Assembly (NCBI GenBank): GCA_963682025.1 | Contig: OY821518.1 | Span: forward strand, 306,131,429 to 306,195,428 | From: Cordilura impudica | Taxonomy: Eukaryota; Arthropoda; Insecta; Diptera; Scathophagidae | DNA: 64,000 nucleotides | Reading direction: 5' to 3' | Shown here: one piece after another, positions 45,133-54,894 of the stretch | How positions within the stretch are numbered: the stretch's first letter is position 1 | How the letters are laid out: every line of letters begins with the position of its first letter | The notes under the pieces: generated by a model | Told to the model about the DNA's origin: nothing | What the model saw: the letters and a program-made list of their open reading frames with translations, nothing else | Database searches by the model: none | Program-made: the position numbers and the translations under genes

Positions 45133-46130
45133 GATGAGTTGTTAGATTCATCTTTATCATCATCTGATGATGAAATATATGATATGATCATGGGAAGAAA
45201 TCCACAACCGCGAGTGAAATGATTTGCGGAGAACGTAATTAATGAATGCTCTGAAGTTGATGTATGTTTAATTTTATAGGACAATAACTCCTTTTTCTTA
45301 TATATGTATATATACTTATTTTTATAGTTTAAGAAGAAATTGCGTATTAGTCGGGAAGGTGCCATTGTTCTTTTTGAGAGGTATTCATGGTGTTATATCA
45401 AGCGCTCCTACCAGGGAGGAAGACAACAGTCAACTGTTGAGTAAAAATATTGTTTGTATGTTTAGCGGGAATAAAACCACCTTTAGAGAAGTGGCAAACC
45501 TTTTCGACATTTCATTGTCAAACCTTCACAATTCCTTCAACAAGTTTTACAATTCAATATGGAAGATGTAGCGCCGGAAGCAATAAAGTTTCCTCAAACA
45601 GACGATGAAAAAGAAGCAAAAGAGTTTGAAAAAGTAAAATTTTATTAAAAAAACATTTGTATTTACATTTCAGTAAGGACACCAAAACATAAAATTCGCT
45701 CAACATTAGCGAACAGGCAAGATGGTATTTCAATAACCATGCAGGGTATTTGTGATTCGAAGTTACGATTCCTAGACGTATACATTGGAATCCCCAACAA
45801 AATCCACGACTCTAGGATATTAAATTTATCGTTTATAGAAAAAGATTTGCAGCGTTTATCCTTTCCTGATTATCATTTACTGGGAGATTCTGCATACCCC
45901 TTAATGGAATATCTTTTGACACCATATCGTGATTACGGCAACATGAGCGATTTAAAAAAAAAAATTATAATTTAAGATTTTGCAGAACACGTGTTAAGAT
46001 CGAGAATGCATTTGGTGTATTAAAATGTTGTGTTCTTCACAACATGTGTATCGATAGGGATGAAAATTTTCCTGAAGATATTGGTGAAATATGCAGCAAT
46101 GAAGAAATCAAATTAAATTTTTTTTAATTC
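45133..46130 (+). pseudogene. PIF/Harbinger transposase, decayed, with introns
   Basis: Exon 1 (about 45133-45262) encodes LDELLDSSLSSSSDDEIYDM, with one TGA, and ends at donor gatg/gtatgt-like (45263). Exon 2 from the acceptor tttttatag (45328) reads FKKKLRISREGAIVLFERY and, in a shifted frame, FREVANLFDISLSNLHNS (helix-turn-helix). Next come IRSTLANRQDGISITMQGIC, RFLDVYIGIPNKIHDSRIL and YHLLGDSAYPLMEYLLTPY (catalytic Asp in GDSAY), then after a frameshift RVKIENAFGVLK (catalytic Glu) joined to CCVLHNMCIDRDENFPEDI. The first catalytic block (IDGTH type) was not found and the segment between LK and CCVLHN is shortened. DDE_Tnp_4 family. Works with a SANT/Myb partner, seen downstream. Confidence 0.85.
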
Positions 46131-46504
46131 AACAACAAATTAATGTATATAATTATTTATAAAAAAAATAAGCATAATAAAAACAAAACTTATAGTTTTG
46201 GCTTCAATTCATAAAAATAATTATATATTAAAAAGTTTTCAATAAATTTTGATACAAAATGTACTGCATTGAAATAGAAACAAATTATTATCATAAATAA
46301 TATCTTTCAAAATGTGTAATTTTGTACATCGAAGAGCTGGTTTAAAGTTACTGTCGTAGTTAAATATTGATATAATGTTATTTCTTATTCAGAATCATTA
46401 TGTTAAATCGATTTTTATTAAGAAATTAGTTGGCAATATTTAACTTCGACAGTAACTTTAAACCCGCAAATCGATTAACAAAATTACACATTTTGAAAGA
46501 TGTT

Positions 46505-46754
46505 CCATAAAATATCCCTATTTTCATTTTTTGTTTTTTCATTGGCCCATTTGCTGGCACAGTTTCCGTATAGTTCCAGTAACAGCCGGATGTCTCCATC
46601 TGTCCAAACTAAAAAAAAATATATTTATATATTATTATAATTTTTATATGATTTTCTTCATATACTTACACTGCACTGTTTTACTATTACTTGGGCTCTC
46701 ATCACTTTCATTGTTAAACAATAAATATTCGAAATTTTCCATTGCTATTTCCAT
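46505..46754 (-). pseudogene. SANT/Myb-like partner gene of the Harbinger element, two exons, truncated
   Basis: ATG at 46754: MEIAMENFEYLLFNNESDES then PSNSKTVQ. Donor gtaagtatat begins at 46669, acceptor ttttttag ends at 46609 (61 bp intron), and exon 2 reads VWTDGDIRLLLELYGNCASK W ANEKTK before running out near 46510. W(T/S)xxxxxxLLxLY is the first helix pair of the trihelix/SANT fold used by Harbinger ORF1 proteins to bring the transposase to the nucleus and the ends. It is convergent with the transposase gene, as usual for the superfamily. A 76 bp tandem duplication covers exon 1; because 76 is not a multiple of three, translation must start in the inner copy. Confidence 0.75.
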
Positions 46755-46834
46755 TTTTACTATTACTTGGGCTCTCATCACTTTCATTGTTAAACATTAA
46801 ATATTCGAAATTTTCCATTTCTATTTCCATTTTA
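46683..46834. repeat. 76 bp tandem duplication over the SANT gene start
   Basis: actattacttgggctctcat through tatttccatttt occurs at 46683-46758 and again at 46759-46834 with three or four differences. Both copies contain an ATG and the first exon. Confidence 0.9.
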
Positions 46835-47152
46835 ATTGTTATTTATATTTTTACTTTTGGCTTTGGCTTCTTGTGTTTATTTGTTGAAATATATTCAAGA
46901 AAAATGTCAACAAAAAACAGCTGTTCATTGAAAAAAGTTTTACAAAGTTGTGATTTTATGTTCTATTCTGACCATTAAAAATGCGACATCTTAAAAGTGT
47001 GGGGTAAACATTAAAAAGATGTACATAATAAAGGTGTAACATTTTATTTCAGAAAATAAAACACGATAAAGTTCAACAAAGGGATAACTTTTCATATATG
47101 AGGATACCTGTTAAATGGCAACTCTAAGTAAAACCGTTATGTCTTTAAATGT

Positions 47153-47853
47153 AAACACACATCTGTGGTTTTCTAGAATACCCGCGTATGTCACAAAATC
47201 AAAATGTTCAGGAGAGCCAAAAAACGTTATAATTGAAATTATGGGCGCGATATAAAGTTTTTAGAGCTTTTTTTTAACAGTCCTGTAGATACATATGGGC
47301 AATAAATACTTTATAGAAAATTTTGAGTCAAACATCTTCAGAGGAATAGATCCTAGAGAAGGACAAAAAAAAACAATATGTAAATAACACTTAAAGTGTG
47401 TGCAGATAAAACAACTTATGTCGACAAACGTAGTTTTCTTTGAAAAAGAAAACTCCAATGCAACCACCCATGTAGACATAAGTTGTTTTTGCTTGAAAAT
47501 GGATTTTTTTTGTTTGTCAAGAAAAAGTTAACGGGACTTAGGATGAGAATATAACAACGTATCAAGAATAATAGTGACAAGATATAGCAACGTATGTCGC
47601 TATGTGTCGTTTTCTGAGAAAATAATTTGTCAGCGATCAAATGTAGGTTGACATACGTCGATAGTGCTGCAAATTAATTTAATAAACATTTAAGTTACGT
47701 AGTTATTTAAAGAAAAAACTCAGAAATGGTCAATATTTTTTTTTTTTTAATTTAACACATGTAAAGAGCGTTAAAAATTTATGTATTTGGCATCGTTAAC
47801 TCAAAACTGACAAAAATGGACATACGCGGTTATTCCAGAAAACTACAGACATA
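47153..47853. repeat. Foldback/MITE-like element rich in acatacg motifs
   Basis: Outer arms: catctgtggttttctagaat, acccgcgtatgtca (47160-47196) mirrored by gacatacgcggttattcc, agaaaactacagaca (47818-47851). Inside, aaacaacttatgtc/gacataagttgttt (47410-47425 and 47475-47489) form a second hairpin, gttttctttgaaaaagaaaac a third, and gtatgtcg or acatacg recurs near 47590 and 47652. Non-coding, about 700 bp. Confidence 0.65.
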
Positions 47854-48129
47854 TCACTTGTAGGAGCTTAACAGTACTTGTAAACAAACGCACGTGGTAC
47901 CAAAGAAAAAGAAAGTGTTATTTTTAATGTCTTCAATTGCGGATTCGGATTCTGATTCAGTTTAGTTTGTTAAATTTGGTTTAGTTTTTTCTTCATCATT
48001 CAATTAACAAAAAGTGTAAAATATTATCGCAAGGTATGGTTTCATTGAACTGTCCCCAGTTGGGGACAATGGGCAGTATTAGTAAAAAATTTAACTATTT
48101 TATATGTTTTTAAATATCTGCAATATGAC

Positions 48130-49490
48130 GCACCGTAATATTTTTAGAGGTCAAAAAGACTTTTTGCGACTTCAGGAGGCTGTTGAGCACGTAAAGGAAA
48201 ACGATCACGATGATGCCAACTATGATTTTTTAGTCGTGTACCAGATCCCGGCTTTGTGATTGGTGAGCAGGAATGTAATGGAGATGATATATTATGTACA
48301 AATATGCCGAGAGAGGCGCCTGGAAAATTTAACTTCTACCAAGAAAACAAAATGGTGATTCTAATTTGGATTGGAATGAAAGTGACGATGAGCCAGTTTC
48401 TAGTAAATCAATCAAATTGGCTTTGCAGATCCTAAGTGGATATGTCCCACTACCATCGGAGCGTGGTTATTCAAATTTGGATGAAGACTTAGGAATCTCA
48501 TTGGTTGCAAGAACAATGAGATGAAAAAGATTTTTAGAAATAAAGCAAAACTTGCATTTCGCCGATAACAGCCTTGCCAAAAGTTCGAATGACAAAATAT
48601 TTAAATTGAGATCCCTTTGTAATATTATTGAAAGAAATTCTTGTTAATGGGGGTTCTAGACGAAAACTTATCAGTAAATGAATCCACGATTAAATATTTT
48701 GGTCGCTATCCAGCGAAATAATTTATGATGGAAAAAACAGTGAGGTTTGGTTATAGGAACTGGCCACCAACAATTTCAGATGGATAATGCTATGTTTTTG
48801 TACCAACAGAATTTTTACAAACTATCACTTGTGTGATAGTAAAATAAAGTGTGCGAAGTTAGCCCCCCACTTTTGGAAACACAATTTTTTGAAGATTGTT
48901 CTGAATTGTTCTAGGACTGTTCTACAATGTTCCAAAACATTGAGTTTCTAAAATGTAATTTGTACCGGTAAATCGAAAAAAGCGAATTTTAAGCTTTGCC
49001 CCCCCACTTTTGGAAAAAAAATTTGGCGGTTATTCTAGTTGTTCTAAACATTGTTCCAAAATAGATATGTCGCAAACCGTAACGTACGCATATGAGAACG
49101 AAAAACATTTTTCCGCGATATCAATATTCTTTGGAACATTGTAGAACAATCCTAGAACAATTCAGAACAATCTTCAAAAAATTGTATTTCCAAAAATGCG
49201 GGGCTAACTTTGCACACTAAGTAAAATATGAGATAATAGAACAAAAAAATGTCCAGTTATAAGGTGGGGCAGAATATGATTATAATTTTGATAAAAATAA
49301 CGAAATGACAATAGTACGTTGGAAAGACAATAATGACGTCACGATGGCAACCAATTTTGATATATTAAATCCCCTCGGAAAAGTGAAAAAATGGTATAAG
49401 GAAAGAAGGGAAAATTTGGACTCCAATATACCCAGAGTATTTGTAAATTGCAACAAGGGAATGTGAGGTGTTGACCTTGATGGCCATTTT
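48130..49490 (+). pseudogene. PiggyBac-like transposase remnant, heavily decayed, with nested MITE
   Basis: Blocks in order: PDPGFVIGEQE-like acidic leader (48240-48300), SGYVPLPSERGYSNLDEDLG and RFLEIKQNLHFADNSLAKSS (48440-48590), LDENLSVNESTIKYFGRYPA (48655-48710), VRFGYRNW, and after the MITE VRWKDNNDVTMATNFD, KVKKWYKERRENLDSN, and VFVNCNKGM stop GVDL (49455-49475). This is the standard order of a piggyBac transposase of a different subfamily from the 39 kb element. The first catalytic Asp (normally SVDES) is Asn here. There are several stops and shifts. Termini were not found. The final GGVDL-type Asp block survives out of phase with a stop. Confidence 0.8.
48849..49217. repeat. 369 bp MITE with about 95 bp inverted arms
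   Basis: gtgtgcgaagttagcccccc at 48849 is mirrored by ggggctaactttgcacac ending 49217 (one extra base on one side); the arms continue through ttttttgaagattgttctga, attgttctagga and attgttctacaatgttcc. Inserted between ...atagtaaaat and taaaatatg of the piggyBac remnant, giving a probable short TA-rich duplication. Non-coding. Confidence 0.85.
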
Positions 49491-49499
49491 TCTGAAAAG

Positions 49500-50290
49500 T
49501 ACAATAAATTTTAAATTATTTATACGAATTCCTTTTTGTTTTATCGACAATGAATTAAAAAATAGCAATAAAAATAATTTTTTACTGCCATCTTCTTTTT
49601 GGGCGTTAACGGGTTAAATTAATTTCAAATATTTTCTTGTAATGGCTGCTTGCTATTTAATTACGCAAAGAAATGAAGAAGATACTTTCAAATAAATTGT
49701 CTTTTTTTTTCATAACATGCAAGTCATATTTAAATACTCGAACCTAGTTGTTGTTCTTGTGATTTTTGTGTAATTAAATTTATAGTGACAGAGCTTTCTT
49801 CCCATGACAGCCAAATTGGAACTATTACTAAACGTGTGCACCCACGAGTACATATATTTTTGGTAATTTTCTAGGAAAGAGTGAATACTGCTAGTAAAAT
49901 ATTATCAAGAACAACTACATATATATTTGCTGTGCAAAATTCTTTGCTTCGTTCAAGTCAGGTAAACGTTAATGGAAGAAAAAAAATGATCTAAACTGAA
50001 AAAACGAAAACAACACAACGATACAAAAGTCAGCAAATTAATTCTATTTATTACGTCAATTTAATAAGCTAATTTCTATTAGCAATTGTTTACATTTCAT
50101 TATTTCTCACTACAAAAAAAAACAGATTTTTTTTTTACATATTTATAGAAAAATTTATAAACAGACATATATATAATATAAAAAGTGGGCATGTCATTGG
50201 GGGATTCGATTAACGATTTTCTTTAAAATGTCTTAACAAAAGAAAAAATAGGCAAACTAATTTTCACATTTTTAAAAGTTCATACTTTTA
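49500..50290. other. Interval with no gene seen
   Basis: AT-rich sequence between the piggyBac remnant and the mariner element. No inverted repeat or coding block recognised. Confidence 0.5.
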
Positions 50291-50297
50291 AGAATTA

Positions 50298-51359
50298 CGA
50301 GGGCGGTCACAGAAAATTCCGACCATACGTAAGTTTGAAAAAAAGTAATTTGGTGAAAAGTGGTAACCTTATAAAACATATGTTTCAAGTTTCAAGGCTA
50401 CACGTTTTTTAGCATTTTTTTTTTTTGAGCCATGTCAACATGTAATACTTTCATTTGAAAGGTCCCAGTCCAACCATTATTAAAGTCAAGCTACTCTGGG
50501 GGAGTCTGCTCCTCCGTTTACGACCGTCAAAATATAAACGAGGTCGCACGAACTGTCAAGACGAACACCTTCGACCAACTATCCACAAAATGGTTTTGGA
50601 TGATCGTCGGCTGAAGGTGCGGGAGCTACCTGAAATGATAGGCATTTCAACAAGTGCTATACATCGCATATTGACTGAAAATTTGCAGATGACAAAGCTG
50701 TCCGCAAGATGGGTGCCGCGTTTGTACACATTAAACCAAATACAGCGTCGTGAAGATGTTTTAATATATTGTGTGGCGACGTTTCACAGTTGTAAAGCCG
50801 AGTTTTTGTGTCAATTCGTAACCATGGATGAGACTTGTGTCCATCAGTTCACACCTGAGACGAAGGAACTGTAAAAACAGTGGATGAAAAGGGGAAATTG
50901 TGTCCAAAGAAGACGAAGACAGTTCCATCTACCGGCAAGGTTGTGGCGCTTGTTTTTTGGGATGCGCATGGGATATTTTTTAATGATTATCTTCAAAAGT
51001 TTAAAGGATGAAATTAAGAAAAAAGGTCGCACATCCATTATTGCGATGGCCAAAATTAATGACTTAAAGTTCGAATTGCTTCATCACGGACCTTATCGCC
51101 AGATGTAGCTCCGTCCGATTATTTTCTATTTCCAAACTTAAATAAATAGATCGGTGGTGAAAAATTTGCCAACAATGCAGAGGAGGAGACTGTGGCTGAT
51201 GGCTATTTTAATTAGCTACACAGTTCTTAGTATAAACAGGGTATCGAAGCTATAGAATGGTAGAAGTGTATCGAGCTAAAAGGAGATTATTTTGGGAAAT
51301 AAAGTTCCCAAAATTGTAGTATTTTCTTTTTCAGGTCTGGTTATTCTGGGCCCCCTCAT
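50298..51359 (+). mobile_element. Mariner element with both ends, transposase decayed
   Basis: TA duplications at 50296-50297 and 51360-51361; left end CGAGGGCGGTCACAG, right end GGGCCCCCTCA (diverged mirror). Transposase (about 50455-51240): DDRRLKVRELPEMIGISTS and AIHRILTENLQM (HTH), LSARWVPRLYTLNQ, QFVTMDETCVHQFTPETKEL (first catalytic Asp), stop TAA at 50872-50874; in other frames HHGPYSPDVAPSDYFLFPN-like residues near 51085-51140 (third Asp region of the DD34D triad) and EKFANNAEEETVADGYF. At 1062 bp it is below the usual 1.3 kb, so some sequence is deleted. Same family as the copy at 25.5 kb. Confidence 0.88.
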
Positions 51360-51361
51360 AA

Positions 51362-52164
51362 GTACACCTTTTACTTAAATTTAGTAAACGATTTTTCATT
51401 ATTGTTAGTAAGTTTCCTTAAGAAACAGAAATTTTCTTCCTATATAATGAAAATATATATATATAAAATATATATTATATATTACATATATAGTATATAA
51501 ATTTTGTGTTTTTGTTTTAAGTGGCCGATATCCCTTTTTGGAACTTCTGACTGATGAATGTTACCACATGTCACCTTAAAATAATTTAAATTTCTTAAAT
51601 TGTGTTAAAATTTTTGATTTTATCATTTCACCTAAGTTAATGAAAACATAGATTTATGTTTACAAAAACATTTCTTTATTTTTTTAAATTTTGAAGGATC
51701 TTTAAGTTCTATTGATGATTTACTATAAATAAAAAATCAGAAAAAAAGCGAATTTTTGAAAATACTAATTACGAGTTTACTTTTTAAATTTTAAAAGTAT
51801 CTAAAATATTCATGTTTGCATTGCATCATACTTTCATCATACGAGAATCTTTTGATAACTTCTTACCCATAGAAGAAACCGACATTATTCAGTGCAAAAA
51901 TAATTTTATTTTTCAACATAAAAATCGTGAACATCATACAATATTTTTGTTGGTGGCGTCCAAATAATTTTGTTTGCCTATAAGGCCGTATTTGCTTTTT
52001 GGCGTTGATTCGCAACGTGAATCTACTACTCCTGACTCGTCCATATTTACGATTCGATGCATAACGTAAATAATTTCATTGTCACTTCTTGTGCAGTGAC
52101 GAAATTCATAAAAAAAAAAATATTGTTGGGTCATCATTCAGACATCGTTAAATCGACCTCGCGC
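51362..52164. other. Interval with no gene; AT microsatellite
   Basis: Alternating AT tract near 51450-51500. A modest open frame at 51934-52137 (minus) has no recognisable features. Confidence 0.5.
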
Positions 52165-52453
52165 CGTTGCACAGTGGCGCCATTTGAGTTTTTTCGTTGC
52201 AAAAATCATATCTTTTGAACCGAATAACATAATTGAACAGTTTAAACAGCATAGGATAGATAACTGTTCAGCCTATGAAATGAGCGTTTGGAAAGGGTGC
52301 TACGCTTTGTAGGGGCCTACTTATTAGTTATCAAAGTTAAAATTTGTAGAAAAATCAATTTTATGGTAACTAAAAAAAATTATTTTTACATTTTTAGATT
52401 GTTTTTATTTTTTTTTCTTTAGGGTTTTATGTTTTAAATTATTACCCAACAAA

Positions 52454-53597
52454 TTAAAAAAAAAATACTTCTTTTTTAAATTTATTTTTTAAGTTTTCTG
52501 TAAAATATTCATCACAATTCGTAAGAGAAGGTATATCTAAAAGACTAATCATTTCTAAACTATAATTATTTTCTAACTCTATTCGTGACTTCACATGCCG
52601 CAGGGAAGAAATAAGTGGATCGGAAGATGCTGCCAACATGTTGAAGAGTCCTCATTTTGCATTACCCTTGATGCGTTGAATGTGTTCTGCAATCTATATT
52701 TTTTATAAAATTTGTTAAGAGACTCCTGTGCTTCTTCAGAAAGCTCTCCAATTGGCAAATGCTGGTACTCAATTATATCTTTGCCATGCGCCAATATTTT
52801 ATGGACGGTCGGGGTCAACTTCTTCTGTGGATACATTTCTGCTAAAAGAGATGCAGTTTTCGATGTATATTCTCCATATTTTGTAGAATTGACATTTTCT
52901 TTGCAGTTTAAAACATTCAAGATCGTTCCCAATCTTTTCACGATTTGATTGCCAATTCCAGTGATTCTAGTTACTGCCTCATCATTTTCAAAAAATCTAC
53001 TAGAAGTGTTTCCATCGTTTGAGTTACCGTATCCGTGCTTGGGACAGTCTACTTTTAGTCCAACTTGTTTAAAAAAAGCATCCTGTATTTGCTTCTTTCT
53101 GATCTTTTCTTTATCCTTTATTGATGTATTTTCATCGAAGTTTTCCTCCTCTTGTGGTAGGGTATACGCCAGTTTTAGCAAGAACTCCATACACCTTATC
53201 CTTGCGTGCAACGGTGACATTCCATATTCGTAATTCTCCTCGTTTGTAGAATCGTTTAAATTACCAAAGTTCTTCTGACTCTTTTTGCAAATCGGGCATG
53301 ACAATGTTGTTCCTGTCAGTTCGTTTACGACAACCATGGTCAGGTGGAACTCGTAATTGCATTCACTATATTTTCCTTCTCCAATTTGCAGCTTTGTAGG
53401 CTTAATCTTGCTTCTTCAATGTCCTTCACCGTGGTCCTTATGAGTTCTGCCGATTCCCTTGCAAACTGAAACATTATTGGTCGTCAATAATGCACTGATG
53501 ACGGACGAGGATTTTTCCAGTGTAGGGAAACATCAGATTTTAGCCGCAAAGGAACAACAGATGCCATAAACATATTTCCGTCCGATATTGTAGCGTC
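52454..53597 (-). pseudogene. Transib transposase, C-terminal part after the gypsy insertion
   Basis: Continues directly from the first part across the target site: ATISDGNMFMASVVPLRLKS, WKNPRPSSVHY, stop TGA 53486-53484, FQFARESAELIRTTVKDIEE. A frameshift near 53410 is followed by EFHLTMVVVNELTGTTLSCP, ICKKSQKNF (zinc-binding pair), MSPLHARIRCMEFLLKLAYT, GLKVDCPKHGYGN, SNDGNTSSRFFEN (second catalytic Asp), ITGIGNQIVKRLGTIL, PTVHKILAHGKDII, and LPIGELSEEAQESLNKFYKK (catalytic Glu). A last shift near 52630 leads to SDPLISSLRHVKSR and the end near 52454. All three DDE positions are identifiable. Three or more lesions make the gene inactive. Confidence 0.93.
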
Positions 53598-53602
53598 ATC
53601 GG

Positions 53603-53768
53603 TGTTATATCAGTACTATTACATATTAATGTACCATTGGTTGCTCATCTCTAATGTTTATCTAAGTAATCAATATTATATGATTACTCATGTACATATG
53701 TACTAATAGGGTTAAGTTACAACTCTAGCATAAAAGCTAAAGGTTATCATTATTAAATAAAGTCAACA
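53603..53768 (+). repeat. 5' LTR
   Basis: Begins TGTTATATCAGTACT and ends TCAACA, so the LTR has TGTT...AACA termini. A TATA-like cataaaag at about 53731 and aataaa near 53755 could serve for start and polyadenylation. Differs from the 3' LTR at three of 166 positions. Confidence 0.95.
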
Positions 53769-53784
53769 TGGTGTCAGAAGTTTA
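53769..53784 (+). promoter_or_regulatory. Primer binding site for minus-strand synthesis
   Basis: TGGTGTCAGAAGT starts immediately after the LTR. From memory this resembles the 3' end complement of an insect tRNA-Leu used by some gypsy-type elements; the tRNA identity is a tentative call. Confidence 0.65.
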
Positions 53785-53818
53785 AGAACTCAGAATCAAA
53801 AAAAAAATATATATATAT

Positions 53819-54894
53819 ATGATCAATAACAAAGTGAAGATGACCGAAGTAAAGCCAGCAGCGAATTTTTCATCGTCAGTGCCTAGATTCAACATATCAG
53901 CCAATCTAGACAACAACAATGCAGCAGAATGGAAGAAATGGTGGCAGCAGTTTGAAATATATTTATTGGCCACAGGTCTTGACAAGGAGTCAGACCAAAG
54001 AAAAATTGCCATAATGTTGCATTCTATGGGTAGTCGTGGTCTGGAAATATACAGCGCATTTAACCTTGATATGGATAAGGCCAATTTGTTGCAGGTTAAA
54101 GTAAAATTTGACAATTATTTTGAGCCAAGTAAAAATTTAACCATTATAAGGCATGCATTTTTCACTCGAAAACAAAACCCCCAAGAATGTTTAAATGATT
54201 TTGTGACAGATCTGGAAAATCTGAGTAAAAACTGTGAATTTGGTGATCTTAGAGAATCGTTGGTTAGAGACATTTTCATAGCAAACATGAATATCAATAT
54301 GTCGCATATTTGTCAGCGTCTCTTGCAAGAGTCAGATCCGCCATTACAAAAAGCAATTGAAATCGCCAAAACGGTTGTTATGGCGCAGCAAAATGCAGAG
54401 TCTATTGTGAGAGGAGAAAGTGCAGCTTTAGTCAGTGAGAATGTTCTGCAAATCAATCGTCAAAGCAGAGGTCCAGACAGAGGGCAGAACAATTTCAACA
54501 ACATGTCGAAAGGAGTCAGCAGTGGTTCGCAGCAGCACCAATACAGTCATCAAGAAAAGTCTGCGCACAGCGACAACTGTGGAAGATGTGGGCAGCAACA
54601 TCGTTATAAATGTCCAGCATTAAAAGTTAAGTGCAGATCGTGTAATTTATTTGGTCATTATGCTAAATTTTGTATTAAAAATAGAAATGTGAGACATTTA
54701 GAGTCAGAGCAGAATGAATATGAAGAAAATGACCAAGAACAATTTTTTATTGGCACTTTAAACCAAAATAATTTTTATTCTAAAGAATCATGGCAACTGA
54801 TTATCAAAGTAAATAAAATTGAAATTAGCTGCATCCTAGACACAGGTGCAGACATAAATGTAATGTCACTAAAAATTTTGAAAAACTAAAAATT
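53819..54894 (+). pseudogene. Gag and start of protease
   Basis: Frame opens at ATG 53819; the ATG at 53840 (MTEVKPAANF) is an equally good start. Gag core: EWKKWWQQFEIYLLATGLDK, LHSMGSRGLEIYSAF, TRKQNPQECLNDFVTDLENL and DIFIANMNI. Nucleocapsid region: CGRCGQQHRYKCP followed by the knuckle CRSCNLFGHYAKFC (CX2CX4HX4C). The protease starts in the same frame, with catalytic LDTGADINVM at the end. The frame stops at 54889 just before the Helentron-like insertion. No other lesion is seen in gag, in line with the small LTR divergence. Confidence 0.92.

Noticed and set aside
52949..53233. Plus-strand open frame
   Set aside because: Antisense shadow of the Transib transposase C-terminal half.
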